NCBI GenBank assembly: GCA_000697665.1
Contig: KL197752.1
Coordinates: 149,498 to 213,497, forward strand
Source of the DNA: Jaapia argillacea MUCL 33604
Lineage: Eukaryota; Basidiomycota; Agaricomycetes; Jaapiales; Jaapiaceae
DNA length: 64,000 bases
Direction of reading: 5' to 3'
The position numbers were made by a program, and so were the translations under genes. Numbering within the stretch: the stretch's first letter is position 1; the number at the start of each line of letters is the position of its first letter. This document shows, piece after piece, positions 47,053-56,718 of this stretch. A model generated the notes under the pieces. The model was given only the letters and a program-made list of their open reading frames with translations, was not told the DNA's origin and did no database searches.

Positions 47053-47827
47053 ATGGTGAGTCTCTATGTCCAATTCTCAGCCCCAGACGCCAGGAGAGAC
47101 CCATGCAAAGTGTTGGAACGTTGGATTGGGAGGAATGAGTGCGGTAGATGGATGGATGGAGTTGGTTCGATGTGGATGTCGATTGGGGTCTTCTTGGCGT
47201 GAATGGTTATATCCTACTTGTGATGTTGACTGACGGTTTTCATTTGCTTTGTAGACCAAAGGTTCGTTCGTTGAAGCTATGATTTCACGCCAGAGAACAC
47301 TTGAATTGATCGGAATCCACTTTTCATCTCGCGACGCATAGGTACTTCGTCTTTCGGGTGTGTTTATCTCTCTCCCCCATCCAACACGATCTGATCCTCA
47401 CAATTTCTCGCCTCCAACAGTAAGCGGCACACCAAGACCCACACTATCTGCCGGCGCTGCGGCAACCGTGCCTTCCACAGGCAACACAAAAGTGCGATTC
47501 TCAATATCATCCCCTACCAATTCATCAACCAATAATTGACTTGATTATATTTTAGCCTGCGCACAATGTGGATATCCCAGCGCAAAGTTGAGGTCGTATG
47601 AGTGGGGTCAGAAGGCCAAGCGCCGAAAGACCACTGGTACTGGCAGGATGCAGTACCTCAAGCACGTCTCCAGGCGATTCAAGAATGGTTTCAGGTACGT
47701 TTTGCACTCGAATCCCTCTCCACCTTTCCCTATTGTTCCTATTCGCTCTTCTAACGGCTTTTGTCTTGGCCTTTGTAGGGAAAACACTGTAGCCAAGAAG
47801 AGAGTCAGGGCGACAGCAGAGGCGTAA
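47053..47827 (+). CDS. RPL37: 60S ribosomal protein eL37
   Basis: Zinc-binding large-subunit ribosomal protein of 94 residues. Six exons: 47053-47055 (ATG only), 47255-47261 (seven bases, ACCAAAG), 47342-47357, 47421-47491, 47556-47694 and 47779-47827. Joined they give [20 protein letters not shown], the zinc ligands [10 protein letters not shown] and CAQCGYPS, then [19 protein letters not shown], ending [10 protein letters not shown]. All junctions have GT..AG ends. The start codon alone occupying the first coding exon, followed by a 7-nt microexon, is common in fungal ribosomal protein genes but easily missed by gene finders. Confidence 0.96.
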
Positions 47828-49596
47828 TGACATGGTCTCTCCTACGCTCTACCATTCATGCATGCCCCTCTATACGATTGCTACAAGCATCCTTCATCTC
47901 TCGCGTCGTCGTCCGTCCCTTGTTGTTATGTATAACAAAATACATGACCCTACATGCCGCATGCTCTGAATATCTTGCTTGCTTGTCCACCTTTGCCTGT
48001 CTCGATTCTTGGTTTACGGTTGTGTCGTTCTTTTGCGCTCGATTCGCTGATCTCGCGCCATCCCGCTGCTCTGAACGAGATCTTCGACGCGAGCGGACGT
48101 CAATCGTGTCTTCTGCGTTTCAGAACAGCACAATGTTAGCGAGGTTGAGGTGAGTCCAGTCTGTTTTTAGCTGGGGGAGATCCAAGTAAAATTCGGCAAC
48201 AAAATTCGAAAAAAGCTTGGCGTGGAAGTGATCAATCGGCACAACACGAGTCCGAGAGAGAGCGCCCTGAGAGCGTGTTAGAGCTTGATAAGATTTCTCC
48301 ACATCGTGTGTTGAGATTGTGTTGGCTTTGAAGTCCGCGATGCTGAGGACGGTGTTTTTCTTGCTCTTGATGGTTTCTAACGGGTGGAGAAGGAGACAAA
48401 GTGCGCCATCTGACGGTAACCGTACTGGTACTCGTCCTCCAAGCCCGAATCTATGTTGAATATAGGTTCTTTACCCATGCCAGAGCCCCACATCCTCCCC
48501 CGAGATCCAAAGGGAACCAGCAGCGATAGACAGGTCTTGACAATGTTCTAATGATACTTAATCTCAACGGACAAAATGGACGATTTGGGTAATGATCGAC
48601 ACGGGCATTTGTATGAGCCCCAAGCCAAGGTGAGAGGTTTGGTCCTATCGGAGGTAAAGGGTCGTTCTTGCCGTTGGGTTCGATTTTTTTGATGAGTGAG
48701 ATGAGCTGCGCATTTCGGCGCCCATCCCCCTTGTAGGGAATCGAATGTGAGGGGGAGGGGGGCGGTGAGTGTTTGGGAGGTACGGTGATACATCATTCTC
48801 CAGAGCAGGTGTTGCAGCTATGTTTGACGCCATCTATGATTGGGTTTCGGGTTCGGTTGGCGAGCATTCTACGATTGGGACCCTGCATCACTCCCCTAAA
48901 AATATGGAAACAGTTGTTATGCTACTTGGTGACTTACGTATGGGATCCCATCGGGATACCGAGGGCTTTGCTCGCCGTTACAGTGGCTGGCTCATCGAGG
49001 GATGCGTCGTAGGCTACATATTATCTGCCCGTAAAGTCTTTCACGATCGGTACGTTCCATTGTTAATTGTTCCGGACATCTTTCATGTCGCCGTCCGATC
49101 TTCGTAATCCTCTCGGAGATGGGGCGCATTTGGCACTATCTTATCGAACATTAACTTTCTTCCTTATCCTTAATCACGGTGCAATCGAAGAACAGATGAT
49201 CAAGAGATGCGACACTCCAGGTTGGGATGATTTGTCTTTCCACTCTATCATCTGCTCGGTACCTGCGTCAGGCAGGACCTCTAGAGTTGGGATACCGAAT
49301 AACCTCGGTAGAGTTGGCAAAAGACGCCATACCCCTCGACGATGCAACGTGGGCGATGCGAACTATTTCTTGATCCCATTCGATCTCGCCCGTAAAAATC
49401 ACTAATAGATCCGGTTGAAGCTCAGGGTTTGTATAAGCTTTGATAACTGTTACGGTAGATCTTCCTGGACGAGGCCGGAAGTTGCTATGATGAAAGATTT
49501 GCCCGATAAATACAATGTGGAGGGAATGTAGATTGGGGGGGATGGGACGTAGGAATGACGGAGGATTGGAGGGGTCTTGTGTCCATGATCTAAGAC
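47828..49596. other. Gene-poor 1.8-kb region
   Basis: No named gene. A minus-strand open stretch (48120 to about 48420) encodes a protein-like C-terminus with SIADFKANTISTHDVEKSYQ and FSNFVAEFYLDLPQLKTDW. Upstream of it the minus strand reads SGMGKEPIFNIDSGLEDEYQ in another frame. This may be a decayed or wrongly split gene; I cannot assign it. The plus-strand frames near 48770-49400 look random. Confidence 0.3.
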
Positions 49597-49734
49597 AGAT
49601 AAGGGGAATGAACCAGGAGGCTGTCGTTCCCAGGATGCATCGGAATGAAATAGGTTATCTCCCATCGGAAGCATATCAAATTAGACGTTTGTGATTGGTT
49701 GACGGTTGCCGCCCCTGTTATCTTGTTTTTATCT
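49597..49734. promoter_or_regulatory. Cluster of four AGATAA boxes upstream of the GATA repressor
   Basis: AGATAA at 49597-49602 on the plus strand, and its complement TTATCT at 49655-49660, 49718-49723 and 49729-49734. All lie 195-335 bp upstream of the start codon of a gene whose own product should bind (A/T)GATAA. The last two are 11 bp apart, about one helical turn. Confidence 0.6.
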
Positions 49735-49843
49735 CCCAGTTCGTGTCCCGCTCCTGTCCTTCTTCTCCTCCCCCCACCTCCATCACCGTCCTCGCCTTCC
49801 GCCCCCAGCGCTCCTCCCCGACTCGTTCTGCCCACCCGTCGCG

Positions 49844-49852
49844 TATATATAA
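49844..49852 (+). promoter_or_regulatory. TATA box of the GATA repressor gene
   Basis: GCGTATATATAACCC lies 77 bp before the chosen ATG at 49929, after a CT-rich stretch. This supports choosing MSPVVLEPP rather than an upstream in-frame ATG at 49695 as start. Confidence 0.6.
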
Positions 49853-49928
49853 CCCTTTTATAGGCCCCTTGCCAACTGCTTACCATTTCACCTGCTACGT
49901 GGACGCAATTGCGAAAAAAAAACCTAAA

Positions 49929-52900
49929 ATGTCCCCAGTCGTTCTGGAACCGCCTATCATGAACATGCACCATAATTCGCTCTCGTCGATCTCCAGAATG
50001 CCCCAGTTCAACTCTAACATATCTAATCCACAAGATCATCTCTCTGCCAGACACGACCACCATCACCCGAACTCGGCCACATCATCACCCAATTCTCCGA
50101 CTACTCACTCGCGTTCTGGTATGCAGGGCCAGCAGTCCGACTCGTCATACCAGTCTATCCGCTTGTTGGAGGAGGCAAGTGCAACCGCGAACCCCCCTGG
50201 TAGCGCTGCCCCAAATCCGTCCTGCGCCAACTGTGGAACCCACACTACTCCGCTGTGGAGGCGTGATGGCGAAGGAAACCTCATATGCAATGCCTGCGGT
50301 GAGTTTAGTGTCTACGCGTCCCTCTTTGCGATCTCCGCTCTTTGTCCGCGATATCTTCGTAGCCACGTGTTCGCGATGTGTTGAACCCTATCATCATATC
50401 ACACTCGCTATTCAGGCATGGAAGCATGGAAACGCTTGTTGGCTCATGTCTTCAGCGAGGATATCGTTCATCTCCCACACGTTCCCGTTGTCCTGGCGTT
50501 AAAAAGGCTACAGATTGCTGACGAGAACATACGATGTGCATGCTGGTTTTGCACTCCGTTTGTGCACTATTGTTGTCACCTATTTTATCCAGGTCTCTAT
50601 CTTAAATCTCGCCATATGCCCCGTCCTCCTTCCCTAGCAAGGACGCCGACACCCTCGAATCAGAATCAAAACATCCATCCCGATTTGCTCCCAGGTGCGA
50701 AATCGGAAATGAATGGCCAGCGCCAGAGGTCCTCGTCTCCCCGCTCCGCCTCGGTGAGTTGGTTGCCTGCCAACAAGATGCAACGAAACGCTAATATCTG
50801 CCCATCTACAGCAACCACAGCGTTCGCCTGTGCAACCACAATCATCACCAGCGGACCGTCACTCAGCACCTACGCCCGTTCCTCATCTGACAGCCTCAGG
50901 GGGCACGTGTCCCGGAGACGGTCGATGCGACGGCACTGGAGGTACATCCGCGTGTTCGGGCTGCCCAACGTTCAACAATGCAGTTTCATCTGGTCTCGTT
51001 GACCCTCAAGAAGGTAGTCAAGCACCTCCTCAGAAAACCAATGGAAGCCCCGCTAATCCAAGTGCAGAAGCAGGCAAGCCGAGCGCATCAGGGGAGACTA
51101 CCGATCCGGCGTCGCCGAGCGCAGGTGCTGCTGCTACTCCAGGTCCTGGCCGAAACGTCCGAGGGCGAGGGGGTGTCGGCGCTTTGAGTTGCGCGAATTG
51201 TGGGACCAGTACCACTCCACTTTGGAGGAGGGATGATGTTGGCAATAATATCTGTAACGCCTGTGGTGAGTCCTCCGACGCTCGATTCCTATTTTTTTCA
51301 TCCACCCCCTACGCCGTTCGTCTCGCTGGCACGGTCTCGGAGCGACTCGAAATCTCGCGCTTTGACACCCGTGGGTGATAAGGTGCACGTGTTTTCAGCG
51401 AGCGGAGCTCCAAATATCTTATCAGATAATTTTTGGGGAGTTCCCGTTATCTTTGAAGATTACCGGACAGGCTCTAGCTCGACGCAGGAACTGTAACTTT
51501 GATTTACTTCATTTCGTCTCCATCTCGACAGTTGATGACCCACATTCTTATCTCTATTCTATGTCTGATCTGATTCCTCGTTCACCGTAATTTCTCATTC
51601 CAAAACGGTATTGACCATTCTAACAGGATTGTACTACAAACTGCACGGCACGCATCGTCCAAACTCCATGAAAAAGACGGTAATCAAGAGACGGAAACGC
51701 GTTCCCGCTGCTGGGCCCGGTTCAGGTTCGGGTTCGGGAAGGTTGTCCGATCAGGCGGCAGCCGAAGCGCTTGTCAGTGTCGGTCGGGTTCATCAGGATC
51801 GGATGAGCGGTGCTGAAGGTGGAGATGAAAGTGATACTGAGGCTGCTGAGCAGCCGAAGAGGAAGCGGGCAAGGAAGGGAAAGTCGGAAAAGGCGGGTGG
51901 GAAGGGCAAGAGTAAAGTTGGTGGGGCAGTAGATGAAGATGCTGCCATGGATGACGATGAAGAAGAGGAACCTCCAGCCCCCCCTTCAAGAAGGGTTGTG
52001 GAAAGGCGGCGTTCTGCGAGGGAGGGTGGATTAACAACTGCTGCGCCGGCTGTGACCCCGTCTTGGGCGGATATGCAGCAGATCATGCAGGTGAACGGCA
52101 CTTCACCTGTTCTAGGTGTCGATACTCAGCGTTCGCAGAGTGTTCCTCGACAAGGAACTCAAGAATATAATGAAGCTACCGCAGCTGCGCAAGCGCGTGG
52201 ATCTGGCGGGCACGGTCCGTTCGCCCATCATGGAGGTAGCGCTGGGGGCTTTGATCTTCCACCTTTGAACCATGCACTTGGAGGGAGTGGGTACGGTGGA
52301 TATCACAGTATGAGCAGTTATCTCCGATCAGGGTCGACGCCTAGCAGGACCCATTCGCCTCTTTCACAAGTGACTGGTGCCGCTGCAGGCACTTCGGCTT
52401 ATATGTTGCCTCCTCCCCACAGCCTTGGGTTGTCTCATGGTCTGGGTGGTGGTACTGGAGGGACCCAATCGCAATTCTACGCCGGTGGACCGGGGCGGGG
52501 CTTGTCTGCCTCTCCGCCTGCACACTCCCACTCGCCTGCGCCACCTGGATCTTCTCATTCACACCATGCTCATCACGGCTTGACCGGACCTGGATCGGCT
52601 ATGGGTATGCCGCCTCTACCTATCGCAGTATCTATGGCTATGCCTGCTTCAGCTTCTGGGATGGGTGGCATCCCCACGTTGGACGAATTGGAGGGACATT
52701 ATCACCAGCTGAGAGAGCACAAAAGACGGTTGGAGGATATGATGGAGAAAAACGACATGATGATGGAGAGGGTTAAGAGGGGAATCGACGAGTTTCGGTC
52801 GATCTCATCTGGTGGCACTGGTGGCACCGAAGGCGGCAATGGGAACGGTGGTCGAGGAAGTGTTGCACAAGCCGTGCCGCTCTCGCGAGGTGGGGAAAGG

Positions 52901-52969
52901 CGAGAATCCATCTGGCCCATCGTTCCGGCCGACTCATCCAGTGGCGCTCACGGGGGCAACCGCGAATGA
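49929..52969 (+). CDS. Two-finger GATA factor of the Fep1/SreA/Urbs1 iron-responsive family
   Basis: Transcriptional repressor of iron uptake and siderophore genes in fungi. First GATA finger: [19 protein letters not shown] with ICNACG, then after a 294-nt intron [14 protein letters not shown]. The central cysteine-rich box [20 protein letters not shown] is the hallmark that separates this family from nitrogen or light GATA factors; it is linked to iron sensing. Second finger: [19 protein letters not shown] with ICNACG, then after a 361-nt intron [17 protein letters not shown] basic NLS-like stretch follows (KRKRARKGK), an acidic run (DDDEEEEP), a Gly/Ser/His-rich region and a C-terminal coiled coil ([20 protein letters not shown]). 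It ends GGNRE. Start chosen at 49929 because a TATA box lies 77 bp upstream. Confidence 0.92.
51376..51553. promoter_or_regulatory. GATA boxes inside the second long intron of the GATA repressor gene
   Basis: Within intron 51266-51626 there are TGATAA at 51376-51381, the palindromic TTATCAGATAA at 51419-51429 (containing ATCAGATAA at 51421-51429), and TTATCT at 51447-51452 and 51548-51553. ATCWGATAA is the published consensus for SreA/Fep1-type repressors. Binding here is inferred. Confidence 0.55.
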
Positions 52970-54978
52970 CGGTGATGTGGGGGGTATGTCTCCAAGCCGA
53001 TAGATCAATGTTTATTGATTGGATTGCCTTCCCTGCCCTTTATTTCCCGCCCTCGCCTTGCGTCTGGCTGCGGTGATTGGCGTAAGCTAACCGTGCGTTT
53101 CATTTAATTTACGTCGTCGCGCCTCTTGTTTTTCGCTTTGTTGCATCCTGCCATCATGGACTTCTGCATTTATTTCGTTGGTTGGATTGATTCCTCCCCT
53201 CGATTCCCTCCCACCCCACGTTTCTATTACTTATCGCTCTATGACTGCGGCCAACCTCCACCCCCTCCCCACTTGGGTTATCTTCGCTTATCGTCTATTG
53301 TCTATTCCCCACTTAAATCATTCGTAAATTACTTGATCTTTTACAATGTTGATTTCTTTCGTTTTTCGGCGAACATCTATTCTTCGTTGGCGGTGCGGTG
53401 TTGATTCGTTCTGTTGTGGATTTTAGCTTCTGGTTTGTTCGTGCGGCCCTTGTGCCTTGGAAACGAAATCCTGATACGACTGTCTTTTGTGATGTTTATA
53501 ACATAGCCAACTATAATGTCCACGACTTGCATGGCCTGGTACCTTCTTCGTGATCCACTGAATAGGCCCATCCGAAGCATCCCTACCAGCAACCTGCAAG
53601 ATCTCGAGCTTCGCATTACGGTAGAACATTATCGGAGTGTGGCAGGTGCGTGTTCTCCCCTGTATCAAGAAGTCTTGCTCTTCCTTCTTGTTAGGATCTG
53701 GGTCACCAGTTTAGTGACCGACTCCAATGGGAGTCTCTGAACCCCGAGCAGCCGACTGGCGGCTCCTGGTCATAGTTTCGTATATCAACTACCCACCAAA
53801 CGTCCCACGTCACGCTATTCGCATGTCGCTACGCACAGCGACAAAGAACCTTTGGCCAAGGTCCTCTGCCGCTTTGTCTTCGCGTGTATCTAACGCTAAC
53901 ATCGCGATTTCCTTTCCAATTTTCGAAGACGCTGCAATCCCTGTGACGCATCGAGGCTGGTCTCACTCCATTGTGCCTCACCTTTCAGCCTTAAAAGTCC
54001 CTCTCCTTCCACTACTATCATGCATCCTTGGAAATGCCGATTTTCAGTAGGGTACGTCGCGACGCCCTGTCAGTTTGGTCTCTCGCTGACCCTGTTCAGC
54101 CGTTGAGCAAAGCTCCCTCATCATGCGCGTGCCAGAGCGACGACCGTGAATGCATATAGGCATCACCTAGCGTTTGTCCTCCGCTCCATTCTTGTCAGCA
54201 ACAAAGTCAGTCGGGGTCGACTGACAATCGCCGCTGACAATTCTCAGGCACCATGACATCGCTCTGGCTGGGGAGGTGTGGGGACTCGTGCGGCGAGTGG
54301 AATCTTAGACATCTCGACATCGTATGCTGACCACACCGAGCGTCTTCCGGCATACAGAAGTGGGGGAACGATTCTCCCCCCTCTACTGCTCTGACTGGTA
54401 TTGGGACACCTGTCTTTCCTGGAACGACGAGCAGAAAGTTGAGCGTATAACGCCATCAAAACCTTGGTCTCAGTCATAATCACCACATCCCCTTCTTGCA
54501 CCTCCATGTCTAGTAAGTATGCATGTACACTTTTTCAGTCCGATGCCACCCAGTTGCGCTGTGCATAATCCCTGCCCAAGCTTTAATGTTGCCAGTGGAG
54601 TTGAATGCCGTTGTCTTACCATAGCCCTCTGTCGCGTGAGCTCATTGTATGCTACCAACAATATGTACTCACCTTGGCGTCGGATTACCGCTAGCCAAGT
54701 TCGTCTCAACGGACACGGCTGGTCAAGCCAAGTATTTGAAGCTTGTGGGTTGATATGGTCCTCTCACTCATTGATTTAAATCCCCATATTCCCAAGTCAA
54801 CGATGAAGGTGTGGCATACTACGTACCATACACTAAGACTACGGACTACGTACACTGAACAAAACTAAAAAAGAAATTGTTGTCCCATAAACAAAATAAA
54901 ATTAAAGAAAACGGTTCCAATACGACGAAGCTGGTATCGCACGTCCTCCCTAAGTACCCCACCCTAACAATATACCAA
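52970..54978. other. Gene-poor 2-kb region
   Basis: 3' flank of the GATA gene and 3' flank of the next minus-strand gene. It is rich in pyrimidine runs near 53100-53340. No open frame looks coding. Confidence 0.45.
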
Positions 54979-56236
54979 TCAATCCCAAACCAACTTCCCC
55001 TTCCCATCAACACTAGCAACGCTCTTTTCCCCCATCCTAATCTTCTCCAACTCCCTCTTATGTTTCGCCAACGCGGCAGCTTGCTCAGCTGCCGACTCCG
55101 CTTTGGCAGCTTTTTGAGCTTCACGTTTGGCGGCGTTTTGGCGTTGCTTTTTTGTTAGGGACTCGGGGGCTTTTGTTGGGCCTTGTGAGGCCGAGTCGGA
55201 GTGGGAGGAGGATGTGCGCTCAATTTCTGGAAGGGAGATTGGGTGAGGAAAGGGGGGGTATTGGAGGATGAGGAGAGGGACTTACTGGAACGACCACGAC
55301 TCTTGACTACGCCCCAACCACCGTCATCTTCCCCATCCGCATCGTTCGTACTATCGACATGCACATCTTCATAGTCGGCCCAAGAGAACCCTGATGCGGG
55401 TTTCTCTCCTGGTTGGGGTGAGACGCGCATGACGCGAGCTACACTGGGATGATCCGGTATTTCCAACATGCTGCAAAGCAAACAATGATCGTCATTAGAA
55501 CATGAACGAAACGACGTGAAGAGAGGGGAACGTACTCTTCGACACCCGTCTTGCGAGGTTTGGGGAGCATCTTCTCAGCCAACGTCCTTCTATTCTCCTT
55601 CTCCTCTCGAGTGCTACGCACCTCGTCCTCTGTCCGTTCATTAACAGGCGACGAGGTCCCAGTAGTGCTCCCTCCAACCTCACTAGTGGGAACATTCAAC
55701 CCAAGATCCTTCTCCGAGTCCCCAGCCTTCTTCTTCCGCGAGACTTGGGTCCAAGACGAGTCGGTGTCATTTGGTCGCAATGGTTGTTGATGTTTGCCAG
55801 TAGATGGGCCAGCCGCTGAGGAATCGGATAACGGTTCGCCTGAAGGAGGTGAAAGTGTACCCTTCTTCGTAGCCTTTTTCTTCTTCTGCTTCTTCGCCTT
55901 TGAGCTGGATTCTGGCTCTGGGGTGGCAGAAGCATCGTTGGCTGAACCGGAGTCAAAGTCGCCTGGGATGACGGCAGGGAAGGGGACTACGATGGGTTGG
56001 GCTGGTTCTGGGGAGGGGGTAGGTTTCTTCTCCTTCTCTTTCTCCTTCTTCTTGTTATTCTTCTTCCCACCACTGGCGGTAGTAGCAGGGGTGGCCTTGG
56101 ACGGCAGAAGAAGGTCAAGACCATTCACCGCTGCCGTGTCTCTGCTATGCTGAACATAGGTGACGAAGATGAGAGAGATGACGACGACGACAGCGACGAC
56201 GGATTCCTTGTTAATGTAGCTGTATGCTGAGCCCAT
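54979..56236 (-). CDS. Single-pass membrane protein with charged, repetitive cytosolic tail
   Basis: Not recognised. Start MGSAYSYINKESVVAVVVVI at 56236; residues about 11-28 form one hydrophobic segment near the N-terminus, suggesting an ER-anchored protein. The tail is low-complexity: runs of Lys/Glu (KKNNKKKEKEKEKK), Pro/Ser and a second Lys block (KAKKQKKKKATKKG). Then comes a more conserved-looking stretch (DTDSSWTQVSRKKK, MLEIPDHPSVARVMRVSPQP, GFSWADYEDVHVD) and a C-terminal coiled coil (TKKQRQNAAKREAQKAAKAE) ending GKLVWD. Introns interrupt after TGVEE and after KSRGRS. An in-frame ATG far upstream (56521) is unlikely because its stretch lacks coding character. A ribosome- or RNA-associated role at the ER would fit the basic tail but is only a guess. 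Confidence 0.75.
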
Positions 56237-56718
56237 GGTGGCAGCGGACTGGGTAAGTTGGTGGGAAAGAACAAGGAGGGGTGCGACGTGGAGGTTGTGA
56301 GAGCAAAGGGCGCTATCACCGAAGGCCATATATGGAAAAACGTCGGCGTTATAGATCGCGTCAACAACTATAAACAACACGTCCGCTGGCATAGCGCTGG
56401 CATGCCACCGGCAACTTAGTCTACCATCACAAATCACATCAAAAATGTTACATGGGCAGCGTGTAAATTCAGGCTGCACGACATGCACCAGGGTATCCAA
56501 AACACCAAAGAACAAATACACAATGATATATTATGCGATTATCATAACCGTTTATCGGATAAATGATGTTTGGTTGTGGCGGGGAGACGGGGAAACAGTG
56601 TGGTGTGTGTGGGGGGTATAATGGTAATGAACAGAAACGACAGTGAACAAAGATCCAAAGAAAAAATGCACCTCGACAACTAGGAAAATGCTTGTATGAT
56701 AAACGACCTTGCCAGAGA
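56237..56718. other. Gap between two minus-strand genes
   Basis: About 480 bp, promoter of the membrane protein gene and 3' flank of the next gene. Nothing else seen. Confidence 0.5.

Noticed and set aside
49695-49928. In-frame N-terminal extension of the GATA factor from 49695
   Set aside because: It would place the TATA box and CT-rich start region inside coding sequence; the downstream ATG at 49929 is preferred.
55551-56230. Plus-strand ORFs opposite the membrane-protein gene
   Set aside because: Phe/Ser-rich shadows of the Lys/Glu-rich coding strand.
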